This document shows positions 18,251-27,622 of a DNA stretch of 64,000 nucleotides, piece after piece. The notes below the pieces were generated by a model that did not search any database, was not told the DNA's origin, and saw only the letters and a program-made list of their open reading frames with translations. The DNA is from Miltoncostaea marina (GTDB lineage: Bacteria > Actinomycetota > Thermoleophilia > Miltoncostaeales > Miltoncostaeaceae). Positions within the stretch are counted from its first letter, which is position 1. Every line of letters begins with the position of its first letter. Location: positions 1,302,001 through 1,366,000 of the forward strand of contig NZ_CP064655.1 of assembly GCF_018141525.1 (NCBI RefSeq). Reading direction: 5' to 3'. Position numbers and translations under genes: made by a program.

Positions 18251-18469
18251 GGGCGAGGGGGGCGGCGGCAAACGGCATGGGATGCCCGTTCCGCCCGGTG
18301 CTGAAACGTTGCGCCGGGTGGTGAGCGCGGCGGCGAAACGCTACGCTCGCCGCTGCGTCACGCCGCGCCCCGGGCGCGGCCTGGCGGCCGCGCACGCGAC
18401 GCGGGTGGCGCCGTGGTCGTCGCGGCTGCGTGCCCTGTCCCGCGAGGGGTCACACAGAGGGAGATTCCG

Positions 18470-19516
18470 ATCGGCTTCTGGAGTTACCTGACCGGCTTCG
18501 GCGGGCGTGACATGGCCGTCGACCTCGGCACCGCCAACACGCTCGTCTACGTCCGCGGCCGCGGCATCGTGCTGTCCGAGCCGTCGGTGGTCGCGATCGA
18601 CCAGCGCACGGGCGAGGTGCACGCGGTGGGCATCGAGGCCAAGCGCATGCTCGGCCGCACGCCCGGCAACATCAGCGCCATCCGGCCGCTGAAGGACGGC
18701 GTCATCGCCGACTTCGACGTGACCGAGCAGATGCTGCGCCACTTCATCCAGAAGGTGCACCAGAACCGCTGGGCGCACCCGCGGGTGGTGGTGTGCGTGC
18801 CCTCGGGCGTCACCGGCGTGGAGAAGCGCGCGGTGGAGGAGGCGACCCTGTCGGCCGGCGCGCGCAGCGCGTTCCTCATCGAGGAGCCGATGGCGGCCGC
18901 GATCGGGGCGGGCCTGCCCGTGGCCGAGCCCACCGGCAACATGGTGGTGGACATCGGCGGCGGCACCACCGAGGTGGCCGTCATCTCGCTCGGCGGCATC
19001 GTGGTGGCCCAGTCGATCCGCGTGGGCGGCGACGAGCTCGACGAGGCGATCATCAGCTACGTCAAGAAGGAGTACAAGCTGATGATCGGCAGCCAGACCG
19101 CGGAGGAGGTGAAGCTCGAGATCGGCTCGGCCTACCCGCTGCGCGAGGAGGTCCAGGCCGAGATCCGCGGCCGCGACATGATCACGGGCCTTCCGAAGAC
19201 GGTCGTGCTGTCCTCCGAGGACGTCCGCGAGGCGCTCGAGGAGCCGATGCAGCAGATCGTCGACGCGGTGAAGAGCACGCTCGACAAGACCCCGCCCGAG
19301 CTGGCCTCGGACATCATGGACCGCGGCATCATGATGGCCGGCGGCGGCTCGCTGCTGCAGGGCCTGGACGAGCGCCTGCGCCGCGAGACCGAGATGCCGA
19401 TCCACGTCGCCGAGTCGCCCCTGACCTGCGTCGCGGTGGGCTCGGGCCGCTCCCTCGAGGAGTTCGAGGTCATGCAGAAGGCGTCGTCGAACGGACGGCA
19501 GCGGAAGCGCTACTGA
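18470..19516 (+). CDS. mreB: Rod shape-determining protein MreB (probable ATC start)
   Basis: A 348-residue actin-like ATPase forming membrane-bound filaments that guide lateral wall synthesis. Nucleotide-binding motifs are [18 protein letters not shown] and the [11 protein letters not shown] loop. The short amphipathic N-terminus ([13 protein letters not shown]) corresponds to the usual membrane-binding helix. No ATG, GTG or TTG lies at the expected position; an ATC stands six bases after AGGGAG, so ATC is taken as start. Alternatives are a GTG 57 bases upstream, without a ribosome site, or the internal ATG of MAVDLG, which would lose the helix. It heads mreBCD-mrdA-rodA. Confidence 0.93.
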   Translation: MGFWSYLTGFGGRDMAVDLGTANTLVYVRGRGIVLSEPSVVAIDQRTGEVHAVGIEAKRMLGRTPGNISAIRPLKDGVIADFDVTEQMLRHFIQKVHQNRWAHPRVVVCVPSGVTGVEKRAVEEATLSAGARSAFLIEEPMAAAIGAGLPVAEPTGNMVVDIGGGTTEVAVISLGGIVVAQSIRVGGDELDEAIISYVKKEYKLMIGSQTAEEVKLEIGSAYPLREEVQAEIRGRDMITGLPKTVVLSSEDVREALEEPMQQIVDAVKSTLDKTPPELASDIMDRGIMMAGGGSLLQGLDERLRRETEMPIHVAESPLTCVAVGSGRSLEEFEVMQKASSNGRQRKRY

Positions 19517-19529
19517 GCAGCCGCATCTG

Positions 19530-20453
19530 ATGTCCACCTCCGCGAGCACCGGGATCGCCCGGCGGCGGGCCATCCTCCGCCGCGGGGTGATCGCCACCCT
19601 CGTGGTGGTGTGCCTGGCGATCTTCACCGGCTACTTCCGCGAGTCATCCGACGGCCCGCTGCACGACGCGCAGGGCGCCGCGGCGAGCGTGGTGGCGCCG
19701 GTCCAGGAGGTCGCGACCCGCGCCCTCGAGCCGTTCCGCGACGCCTGGGGCTGGGCCACCAGCCTGCGCGACGCCCGCGACCGGGCGGCCGCGCTCGAGG
19801 CCGAGGTCGAGGAGCTGCGCGGCCGGGCCGTGTTCGACGCCGTCCGCGAGCAGCGCCTGGCCGAGCTCGAGGCGACGCTCGGGGTGGAGCCGCTGCTCGA
19901 CACCGAGCGGCGGCTGGGCGGCTACGAGCCGGTCACCGGGCGGGTCATCGCGCGCTCGTTCACCGACTGGTACCGCAGCGCGCGCGTCTCGGTGGGCGCC
20001 GGCGACGGCGTGGTGCGCAACTCGCCCGTGGTCGCGGGCACCCAGCGCGGGGCCGCGCTCGTGGGCGTGGTGACCTCGGTCAGCGGCTCGCAGGCCGACG
20101 TCGCCTTCATCACCGACGGCCGCACGGAGGTCGGGGCCGGCATCCCCGAGGCCGGCAACTTCCAGGGCCTGGTGCAGTCGATCAGCCCCGGGCAGCTGCG
20201 CCTGAGCGGGGTGCCGCGCGCCGCGCCGGTCAAGGCGCTGCAGTCGGTCGTGACCGCCGGGTGGGCGCGCGGCCGGCTCAAGTCGATCTACCCGCCGGGC
20301 ATCCCGATCGGCCAGGTGACGAGCGTCGGCGGCCAGGAGGTCGACGTGCAGCAGACGGTGCAGGTCACGCCGTACGTCGACCCGCGCACGCGCTCCTACC
20401 TCACGGTCCTCGTGCCGACCAGCCCCGAGGCGAAGGAGCGTGCCGCCGGGTGA
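19530..20453 (+). CDS. mreC: Rod shape-determining protein MreC
   Basis: A 307-residue bitopic membrane protein linking MreB filaments to the periplasmic wall-synthesis complex. One N-terminal transmembrane helix (~18-36), a coiled coil (about 80-115, ARDRAAALEAEVEELRGR) and the beta-rich C-terminal domain with GAALVGVVTSVSGSQADVAFITD are seen. It starts 13 bases after mreB and its stop overlaps the mreD GTG. Confidence 0.95.
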   Translation: MSTSASTGIARRRAILRRGVIATLVVVCLAIFTGYFRESSDGPLHDAQGAAASVVAPVQEVATRALEPFRDAWGWATSLRDARDRAAALEAEVEELRGRAVFDAVREQRLAELEATLGVEPLLDTERRLGGYEPVTGRVIARSFTDWYRSARVSVGAGDGVVRNSPVVAGTQRGAALVGVVTSVSGSQADVAFITDGRTEVGAGIPEAGNFQGLVQSISPGQLRLSGVPRAAPVKALQSVVTAGWARGRLKSIYPPGIPIGQVTSVGGQEVDVQQTVQVTPYVDPRTRSYLTVLVPTSPEAKERAAG

Positions 20454-21028
20454 GCGAGGCCACGCGCAGGGTCATCGGCCCGGCGACGCCGCGGCCGCGC
20501 GGCCGGCCCGGGCGGGCCGCGCTCGGCTCGGTGGCGGTGCTGACGCTGCTGGCGGTGATCCTCGAGGTCTCGGTCATGCCGTACGTCAACCTGTTCGACG
20601 GCATCCCGGACCTGATCGCGCCGACCGTGGTGGCCGTGGCGCTGCTGCGCGGCTCGCTCGTCGGCGCCGTCACCGGCTTCGCCGCCGGGCTGCTCGTGGA
20701 GATGACCGCGCCGATCGGCACCCTCGGCGTGCTGGCCCTGCTCTACCTCGTCGTGGGCGCCTGGTGCGGCCGCTACTGCGAGCGCGAGGAGTCGTCGAGC
20801 CTGCTGGCGCCGCTCGGCCTCTCGGTGGCCGCGGCCCTGTTCGTGCAGCTCGGCTACATGCTCGTGCAGCTGATGCTCGGCAACGGCATGCCGGCGTCCG
20901 AGTTCGTCGCCGAGGTGCTGTTCCCGACCCTGGCCCTGACCGCCCTGCTCAGCCCGCCGGTGGTGCTGGCGGCGCGGCGGCGGCTGGGCGCGCCCCGCGT
21001 CGTCGAGCCCCTGTCGGTGCCCGGATGA
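20450..21028 (+). CDS. mreD: Rod shape-determining protein MreD
   Basis: A 192-residue integral membrane protein with about five hydrophobic segments after a basic N-terminal tail. Sequence conservation is low in this family; identity rests on topology, length and position between mreC and mrdA. The GTG start lies in the mreC stop (GTGA) and the TGA in the mrdA start (ATGA). Confidence 0.9.
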   Translation: MSEATRRVIGPATPRPRGRPGRAALGSVAVLTLLAVILEVSVMPYVNLFDGIPDLIAPTVVAVALLRGSLVGAVTGFAAGLLVEMTAPIGTLGVLALLYLVVGAWCGRYCEREESSSLLAPLGLSVAAALFVQLGYMLVQLMLGNGMPASEFVAEVLFPTLALTALLSPPVVLAARRRLGAPRVVEPLSVPG

Positions 21029-22986
21029 GCACGACCACGCCCGGGCGGCGCACGACGACGCGCCCCGGTCGGGGCGGCGGCGGCTGGGCGCCGGCGCTGA
21101 CGCCGCGCATCGCGGTGCGCATCGCGATCCTCGGCGGCATCGCCCTGGCGCTGCTCTCCGTGCTGCTCGTGCGCCTGTGGTTCCTGCAGGTGATCAGCGG
21201 CGAGCAGTACGCCGAGCGCGCCGAGGGCAACCGCCTGCGCACGGTGGTCACCGAGGCCCCGCGCGGCAACGTCCTCACCCGCGACGGCGTGCCGCTCGTC
21301 ACCAACCGGCAGGGCGAGAACCTGGTCGCGCGGCCGCGTGAGCTGACCGGCCCCCGCCGCGAGCGCGTGCTGCGGCGCCTGGCCGTCCGCCTGCGCGCGG
21401 CCGGCGTCGACACCTCGCTGCCGGCGATGCGCCGCGCGATGACCGCCGGCGACGACCGGCCCCTCGAGCCGGTCGTGCTCGCGGAGAACATCCCCGACGA
21501 CCTCTACCGCTACATGGCCGAGCGCCGGCGCGACTTCCCGGGCGTCTCGCTGCAGCGGTCCTGGCTGCGCGACTACCCGCAGGGCGCCCTCGGCGCCCAC
21601 ATCGTGGGCTCCACGGGGCGCATCGGGCCGGAGGAGATCGACGACTACCGGCGCCGCGGCTACTCCGGCAACGAGACGGTGGGCAAGGGCGGCATCGAGG
21701 CCCAGTACGAGCGGTACCTGGCCGGCACGCCGGGCGAGGCGCTCATCGAGGTCGACGCCTCGGGCGAGCCGCGCGGCCGCGAGTTCATCTCCTCGCAGGC
21801 GCCGACGCCGGGGCGCGACATCCAGCTGTCGATCGACAGCGACACGCAGCGGGCCCTCGAGGACGCGCTCGGCCAGGCCGCGCGCGTGACCGGGGCCACC
21901 GGCGCCTCGGGCGTCGCGCTCGACCCCGACACGGGGGAGGTGCTCGCGCTCGCCTCGTACCCCACCTTCGAGCCCGAGATGTTCGTGGAGCGCGACCAGC
22001 GCAAGCTGACCCGCTTCCTCAACGACAGCTCGAGCCCCGGCCTCGACCGGGCGATCGGCGGCGTCTATCCGGCAGGATCCACGTTCAAGCCCATCACCGC
22101 GTCGGCCGCGCTGCGGGCCAACCTGATCGAGCCCACCACGCAGCTCGAGTCGATGTCGTCGATCACGCTCTACGAGCAGGAGTTCGACAACTTCCGCAAC
22201 CTGTACCACGGCTGGGTCGACCTGCCGTCGGCGATGCGGGTGTCGAGCGACACCTACTTCTACCAGGTGGCCGACATGCTCTACCGCGCCGAGAGCGAGC
22301 GGAACAAGCGCTTCCCGCTGCAGGAGGAGGCGCGCCGCTTCGGCCTCGGCAAGCCCACGGGCATCGACCTCGCCGGCGAGCAGGCCGGCACGGTGCCCGA
22401 CCCGCCGTGGAAGCAGCGGCAGTACGCGGGCCCCGACTACACCGACTTCCAGCGCTCCTGGCTCGCGGGCGACACCATCCAGCTCGGCATCGGCCAGGGC
22501 TTCCTCCAGGTGACGCCCCTGCAGATGGCCGTCGCGTACGCCGCGATCGCCAACGGCGGCACCGTGGTCACGCCCAGCGTGGGCCGCCGGGTGCTCGAGC
22601 CGAGCGGCCGGGTGGTGCGCGAGCTGTCGAAGGGCAGGCCCACGCGGACGGTGGAGATCGCCGCGCAGGACCTCGCCGCGATCCGCCAGGGGCTGTTCGA
22701 CGCGGCCAACGGGGTCGATGGCACGGCGACCGCCGTGTTCGGCAACCTGCCCGACGGCAAGAAGGTGGCGGGCAAGACCGGCACCGCCGAGCCGGGCGAC
22801 GGGGGCGAGGACCACTCGTGGTTCGTCGGCTACGGCCCCTTCGAGGACCCGCAGATCGTGGTCGCGGTGGTGGTCGAGCGCGGCGGCACCGGCGCGAACG
22901 CGGCCGCCCCGGCCGTCTGCACCACGATGGGCGCCTTCCTCGACTACGACGCCGGCCTGTGCGGCGAGGGCGCGGAGGCCAACTGA
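21025..22986 (+). CDS. mrdA: Penicillin-binding protein 2
   Basis: A 653-residue class B PBP, the transpeptidase of the elongasome. After a Gly/Arg-rich cytoplasmic tail and one membrane helix (~30-52) come the dimerisation domain and the transpeptidase domain. The active Ser is S352 in PAGSTFKP; the second motif is SSD in MRVSSDTYFYQ; the third is KTG with K584 in VAGKTGTAEP. The PPWKQRQYAG segment with RSWLAGDTIQLGIGQG is typical of PBP2. It is tightly coupled to mreD and rodA. Confidence 0.97.
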   Translation: MSTTTPGRRTTTRPGRGGGGWAPALTPRIAVRIAILGGIALALLSVLLVRLWFLQVISGEQYAERAEGNRLRTVVTEAPRGNVLTRDGVPLVTNRQGENLVARPRELTGPRRERVLRRLAVRLRAAGVDTSLPAMRRAMTAGDDRPLEPVVLAENIPDDLYRYMAERRRDFPGVSLQRSWLRDYPQGALGAHIVGSTGRIGPEEIDDYRRRGYSGNETVGKGGIEAQYERYLAGTPGEALIEVDASGEPRGREFISSQAPTPGRDIQLSIDSDTQRALEDALGQAARVTGATGASGVALDPDTGEVLALASYPTFEPEMFVERDQRKLTRFLNDSSSPGLDRAIGGVYPAGSTFKPITASAALRANLIEPTTQLESMSSITLYEQEFDNFRNLYHGWVDLPSAMRVSSDTYFYQVADMLYRAESERNKRFPLQEEARRFGLGKPTGIDLAGEQAGTVPDPPWKQRQYAGPDYTDFQRSWLAGDTIQLGIGQGFLQVTPLQMAVAYAAIANGGTVVTPSVGRRVLEPSGRVVRELSKGRPTRTVEIAAQDLAAIRQGLFDAANGVDGTATAVFGNLPDGKKVAGKTGTAEPGDGGEDHSWFVGYGPFEDPQIVVAVVVERGGTGANAAAPAVCTTMGAFLDYDAGLCGEGAEAN

Positions 22987-24161
22987 TGACGACGCTCGCC
23001 CCGCCCTCCGGACGCCCGCGCAGCGGCACGGCCGAGCGCCTGCGCTCGGCCGTGGCCGGGCTCGACTGGATCATGCTGTTCGCCGTCGCGGCGCTCACGG
23101 CGTTCAGCCTGTTCGTGATCGGCCGCTCGACCGAGGGCGACGTCGAGGGCGACCCGCGCTTCTTCCTCGACCGCCAGATCCTGTTCGTGGCGGTGGGCGG
23201 CGTGCTGATGCTGGTGGCCACCCGCATCGACCTCGACTGGCTCAGCCGCTGGTCGTGGGCGCTGTGGGGCGGCCTGCTGGGCGCCCTCGCGGTCGTGTTC
23301 GCGTTCGCGAGCACCATCCGCGGCACGCGGTCGTGGATCGAGCTCGGGCCGTTCAACCTGCAGCCGTCCGAGATGGGCAAGATCGTGATCATGGTCGTGC
23401 TGGCGGCGCTGGTCATCGACCGCGCCGACGACATCGGCTCGCTGCGCTTCACGGCGCTCGCGGCGGTCGTCGCGTCCATCCCGGCGGTGATCATCTTCCT
23501 GCAGCCCGACCTCGGGACCTCGCTGGTCTACTGGGTCGTGCTCGCGGCCGTGCTGTTCCTGGCCGGCGTGCCGTGGGTGCAGTTCGCGACCTTCGGCTCC
23601 GCGCTGGCCGTGGTGATCCTCGCCGTGCTGTGGATCCTGCCGGCGGCCGGCATGCCGGTGCTGAAGGAGTACCAGGTGGAGCGCCTCACGGCGTTCATGG
23701 GCGCCGAGCGCGACTCGAGCGACGCCGGCTACCAGCTCGACCAGAGCAAGACGGCCATCGGCTCGGGCGGCACGCTCGGCAAGGGGCCCGACGGCGCGAC
23801 CCAGGCCAACAACAACTTCCTGCCCGAGCACCACACCGACTTCATCTTCGCCGTGACGTCCGAGATGTTCGGCTTCGCCGGCGGCGGGCTGCTGATCCTG
23901 CTGTTCGGCCTGCTGATCTGGAGGGGGTTGCGGACGATGGCCCGCGCCTCCAGTCAGATGGACATGCTCGTGGCCGGCGCGATCGTCGCCATGCTCTGCT
24001 TCCAGGTGTTCGTTAACATCGGCATGAACGTGGGCATCATGCCGATCACCGGGATCCCGCTCCCGCTCATGAGCTACGGGGGGAGTCACACCCTCTCGAC
24101 CATGGCGGCCATCGGGCTGCTGCTCGGCATCCACCAGCGCCGCTCGGCCGTCCCCGGCTAG
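22986..24161 (+). CDS. rodA: Rod shape-determining protein RodA (SEDS glycosyltransferase)
   Basis: A 391-residue SEDS polymerase that extends peptidoglycan glycan strands together with PBP2. About ten transmembrane segments are seen. The conserved periplasmic loop with FLPEHHTDFIFA and the GIPLPLMSYGGS motif are diagnostic. The start ATG shares a base with the mrdA stop, so the two partners are coupled. Length is normal. Confidence 0.97.
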   Translation: MTTLAPPSGRPRSGTAERLRSAVAGLDWIMLFAVAALTAFSLFVIGRSTEGDVEGDPRFFLDRQILFVAVGGVLMLVATRIDLDWLSRWSWALWGGLLGALAVVFAFASTIRGTRSWIELGPFNLQPSEMGKIVIMVVLAALVIDRADDIGSLRFTALAAVVASIPAVIIFLQPDLGTSLVYWVVLAAVLFLAGVPWVQFATFGSALAVVILAVLWILPAAGMPVLKEYQVERLTAFMGAERDSSDAGYQLDQSKTAIGSGGTLGKGPDGATQANNNFLPEHHTDFIFAVTSEMFGFAGGGLLILLFGLLIWRGLRTMARASSQMDMLVAGAIVAMLCFQVFVNIGMNVGIMPITGIPLPLMSYGGSHTLSTMAAIGLLLGIHQRRSAVPG

Positions 24162-24163
24162 CG

Positions 24164-25045
24164 GTGGGCGCCCTCGGACTGGCCACGCGCGGCCTCAAGG
24201 CCGCGCGACCCGTGCTGGACGCCGTGCGCGCCGCCGAGGCCCTCGCGAAGGAGGGCGGCGAGGTCGCCCTGCTGCCGGGCGGCGAGTCCGCGACCCGGCG
24301 CGTGCGCGAGATCCTCGGCACGCCGCCGGCCACGCCCAACGAGGACGCGCTGGCCGTGCTGGCCGTCGCCGAGCCGGCCGACGTCGAGCGCGGCCTGCCG
24401 GCGCTGGCGCGCCGGCGCCGCTCGGGCGGCGGCGCGCTCGCCCTGGTGGTGGGCCCGCACGAGCGCCGGCAGGAGCTGGAGCGCCTGCTGCTGGCGGGCC
24501 ACCGCATCGAGATGTCGGACGTCGCGCACGTGGTGTCGCTCGACGACCGGCGCGGGGTGGACGACGTGATCGAGTCGGTGCTGGCGCGGCTCGGCGACGA
24601 GCAGATCGCCGCCGGCGCCCGCAACCCCGGCCTGCGCGCGGCCGTCGGCAGGCGCGTGGTGACCGCGGCCGCCCGGCGCTCCGCGGCGATCGGCGCCCTG
24701 CCGCTGCCGGGGCTCGACATGCCGGTGCTCGCGCTGCTGCAGGTGCGGATGGTCGCCGAGCTCGCCGCCGTGTACGACCGGCCCGTCGGCGCGGAGCGCG
24801 CCCTCGAGGCCATGGCGGTCGTGGGCGCGGGGTTCGGCTGGAGGGCCGTCGGGCGCAGCGCGTCCGCGGCGATCCCGGTCGCCGGCTGGGCGGTGCGGGG
24901 CACGGTCGCCTACGGCGCGACCCGCGCCATCGGCGAGGCCGCGCTCGCGCGCCTCGCGGACGGCCACGATCTCATCGAGGGCGGCGCCCCACTCGAGAAG
25001 GCGCGCCCCATCATCGATCGTCTCACCGGCCGGCTCGGCGGGTGA
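24164..25045 (+). CDS. DUF697-like protein of unknown function
   Basis: A 293-residue protein with a GTG start two bases after rodA. The N-terminal part (1-140) is Ala/Arg-rich and holds an alpha-beta segment (ALALVVGPHERRQELERLL). The C-terminal part has LPLPGLDMPVLALLQVRMVAELAAVYDRP followed by glycine-rich hydrophobic segments, the pattern of DUF697 domains. It may associate with the membrane. Its place between rodA and rng suggests a link to envelope growth, but no function is known. Confidence 0.75.
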   Translation: MGALGLATRGLKAARPVLDAVRAAEALAKEGGEVALLPGGESATRRVREILGTPPATPNEDALAVLAVAEPADVERGLPALARRRRSGGGALALVVGPHERRQELERLLLAGHRIEMSDVAHVVSLDDRRGVDDVIESVLARLGDEQIAAGARNPGLRAAVGRRVVTAAARRSAAIGALPLPGLDMPVLALLQVRMVAELAAVYDRPVGAERALEAMAVVGAGFGWRAVGRSASAAIPVAGWAVRGTVAYGATRAIGEAALARLADGHDLIEGGAPLEKARPIIDRLTGRLGG

Positions 25046-25070
25046 GGCGAGTGCGCGAGGGGAGACTCCT

Positions 25071-26618
25071 CTGAAGAAGCAGATCCTCGTCTCGGTGGAC
25101 CGCGCCGAGACCCGCGTGGCGATCCTGGAGGACGGCCGCGCGGCCGAGTGCTACATCGAGCGCCGCGGCCAGCGCTCGGTGGTGGGCCACGTCTGGAAGG
25201 GCCGGGTGGAGAACGTCCTCGCCGGCATGGAGGCCGCCTTCATCGAGATCGGCCTCGAGAAGAACGGCTTCCTGCACGTCGACGAGGTCGTTGCCCTCGG
25301 CGTGCCCAAGCGCAAGCGCCAGATCGCCGACCTGCTGAAGCGCGGCGACGAGGTCCTCGTGCAGGCGACGAAGGACCCCATGGGCACGAAGGGGGTGCGG
25401 CTCACCATGCAGCTGTCGCTCGCCGGCCGCTTCGTGGTCTACGTGCCGTACGGCGACGGCGTCGGCGTGTCCAAGCGCCTGCCCGACGACGAGCGCACCC
25501 GCCTGCGCGCGATCTGCGGCGCGCTGCCGCTCGAGAGCGGCGGCCTGATCGTGCGCACCGCGGCGGCCGGCGCCTCCGCCCGCGAGATCGCCCGCGACCT
25601 CGCCTACCTCAAGAAGCTCTGGGAGACCCTCCAGGAGCGCGGCAAGCTGGCCACGGCGCCGACGCTGCTCTACTCCGAGGCCGACATCTCGCTGCGCGTC
25701 ATCCGCGACCTCCTCAACTCCGACGTGAAGGAGGTCCTGGTCGACGACCGCGCCCAGTTCGAGCGCGTGACGGGCTTCCTGCGGCGCACCTCGCCGGAGA
25801 TGGCCGACCGCGTGCGCCACTGGGACGGCGACACGCCCCTGTTCGAGCAGTACGGCGTCGAGCGGGCGATCCGCAACACCGTCGAGCGGCGCGTCCCGCT
25901 GCCGTCGGGCGGCTACCTGGTGATCGACGACACCGAGGCCATGACGGTCATCGACGTCAACTCGGGCCGCAACGTCGGCAAGGGCGGCTCCCGCCTCGAG
26001 GACACGATCACCAAGACCAACCTCGAGGCCGCCACCGAGGTCGTCCGCCAGCTGCGCCTGCGCGACATCGGCGGCATCATCATCATCGACTTCATCGACA
26101 TGGACGACGAGCGCAACCGCAAGGCGGTGAAGGCCGCGCTCGACACCGCGCTCGCCGGCGACCGCACGCGGACCTACGTGGTCGACATCTCGCCGCTCGG
26201 CCTGGTCGAGATGACGCGCCAGAACATCTCCGACGGGCCGCGCGAGATCATGAGCGAGGTCTGCCCGACGTGCGCAGGCGTGGGGATCATCCTGAGCGAC
26301 GAGACCCACGCGATCGCCGTGGAGCGCGAGCTGCGCCAGTCCCTTGCCGGCCGCAGCGAGGCGGCGACCGTCGTCGTGCACCCCCGCGTCGCCGACGTCA
26401 TCCTCAGCGAGGACGGCGCCCGCCTCGCCGCCCTCGAGGCCGACATCGGATGCCCGATCCGCGTCGAGCGCGACGGCAACGTCGCCCCGGGCTCGGTCCG
26501 CGTCAAGGGCGGCTCGGGGTCCGGCGCCGCCGCCGAGCGCCCGGCCGCGGCCGGCTCCGCGCCGTCGCCTACCCGCTCCTCCGCCTCCCGGCGGAGGGTC
26601 TCCTCCCGCAGCTCGTAG
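25071..26618 (+). CDS. rng: Ribonuclease G/E family endoribonuclease (probable CTG start)
   Basis: A 515-residue RNA-processing and decay enzyme. The N-terminal S1 domain spans HVWKGRVENVLAGMEAAFIEIG; catalytic Asp residues lie in MTVIDVNSGR and IIIIDFIDM; the zinc-link is CPTCAGVG. The family N-terminus (KKQILVSVDRAETRVAILE) begins exactly at a CTG, six bases after a GGGGAG ribosome site. An internal GTG would delete part of the first strand. The C-terminus is a short Ser/Arg-rich tail. It is followed by a repeat array rather than a clear terminator. Confidence 0.93.
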   Translation: MKKQILVSVDRAETRVAILEDGRAAECYIERRGQRSVVGHVWKGRVENVLAGMEAAFIEIGLEKNGFLHVDEVVALGVPKRKRQIADLLKRGDEVLVQATKDPMGTKGVRLTMQLSLAGRFVVYVPYGDGVGVSKRLPDDERTRLRAICGALPLESGGLIVRTAAAGASAREIARDLAYLKKLWETLQERGKLATAPTLLYSEADISLRVIRDLLNSDVKEVLVDDRAQFERVTGFLRRTSPEMADRVRHWDGDTPLFEQYGVERAIRNTVERRVPLPSGGYLVIDDTEAMTVIDVNSGRNVGKGGSRLEDTITKTNLEAATEVVRQLRLRDIGGIIIIDFIDMDDERNRKAVKAALDTALAGDRTRTYVVDISPLGLVEMTRQNISDGPREIMSEVCPTCAGVGIILSDETHAIAVERELRQSLAGRSEAATVVVHPRVADVILSEDGARLAALEADIGCPIRVERDGNVAPGSVRVKGGSGSGAAAERPAAAGSAPSPTRSSASRRRVSSRSS

Positions 26619-26696
26619 CCGCGCGGGGGGGCGGCGTCCGCGGTCCGGCTCCCCCGGCGCGCACCGGGTCAGGGAGATCCGGATTGGCGCGCCCTG

Positions 26697-26930
26697 CGCG
26701 CCAACTGGCGCACGGGGACGGCGGGGGCGCCCGGACGACCCGAGGGGTGCGCCACTTGGCGCACGCCGCCCGCGTCAACCGGCGCACGGGGACGACCGGG
26801 CGGCCCGGGGGGTGCGCCACTTGGCGCACTCCGCCCGCGCCAACTGGCGCACCGCCCCCGGCCGGCCGGCGTCTGCGCGATCGGCGCACGCCGCCTCGGC
26901 CGATCGCACATCGACCGGCGCATCGCCGCG
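26697..26930. repeat. Intergenic array of degenerate repeats with palindromes
   Basis: Imperfect direct repeats begin at 26701, 26775 and 26840 (spacings 74 and 65), each starting C/TCAAC-(C/T)-GGCGCAC. Two identical copies of the 18-base palindrome GTGCGCCACTTGGCGCAC stand 65 bases apart (26747 and 26812). Shorter copies of the half-site GGCGCAC continue to about 26930. No gene is apparent inside. A second array with the related motif GCGCCA-NN-TGGCGCAC follows rsfS. Role unknown. Confidence 0.8.
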
Positions 26931-26988
26931 CGCCTCCCGTCACCACCCGGCCGCGCGCGGCGACGGGCGGCCGGGCCAGGATGGGCCC

Positions 26989-27583
26989 ATGGCGCGCAGC
27001 CGCTCCACCGCCAGGGGATGGGGCACGCCGCCGTGCGCGATCTGCATGGGGCCGCGGGCGCGCCTGCACCTGCCCTGCGGGGTGAGCGTCTGGCCGTGCC
27101 CCGAGCACCGCGCCGACGACGTCCAGCGCGCCCGCGCCGGGCGCGACCTGGCGGCGAGCATCGGCGCGCTCCGGCAGGCGGCGGGCGTCATGTCGGCCCG
27201 CCGCGCGCGCGCCCGCCGTGCGCCTCCGCCGCCTCCAGTGCCGGGGGCGCGAGCACGCCGCCCGCCGCCTCGGCTCGTACGCCCGGCCGGCCCGTCGGGC
27301 CGAGGCCGAGCGGCGCTCCAGGGTCGGCGAGCGCCCGGCGGCGATGATCGGCGAGCCGGGCGCCCGCCACGCCGCGGGCCCGGCCCGGTCCCCCGGCAGG
27401 CGCGCCATGCAGCGCTGGTTCGGCGCGGGCCGCCGGCTGGGGCGCGAGGACCCGCCCACCCGCCGGCCGACCCGCCGCCCGGCCCCGACGACGCCGCCCG
27501 GGACCGCCGGCGCGCGGCCCCGCGGCGGTCGGCACGGACACGGATGCGACGCCGGCATGGCGATCGGCGCCCCGGAGCGGTAA
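26989..27583 (+). CDS. Possible small zinc-ribbon-like protein, frame interrupted
   Basis: An ATG opens a frame with [25 protein letters not shown], a Cys/His arrangement that could bind zinc, followed by an Arg/Ala helix. After about 70 codons the frame loses coding character and the next frame (from a GTG at 27218) reads on plausibly, with [18 protein letters not shown] and [14 protein letters not shown], to the stop used here. This could be one gene with a frameshift near 27190-27220, two small genes, or chance open frames in GC-rich DNA. No function assigned. Confidence 0.33.
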
Positions 27584-27622
27584 CATCCGCCGTCGCTCGT
27601 CAACCGGTCAGGAACAGGGATC

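Noticed and set aside
18251-18469. Promoter for the mre operon
   Set aside because: TTGCGC and TACGCT occur but are 27 bases apart, too far for a standard promoter. No better pair was found, although a promoter is expected in this gap.
26697-26930. CRISPR array
   Set aside because: The repeats are imperfect, the spacing varies, intervening bases are themselves related, and no cas gene is near. The array after rsfS was rejected for the same reasons.
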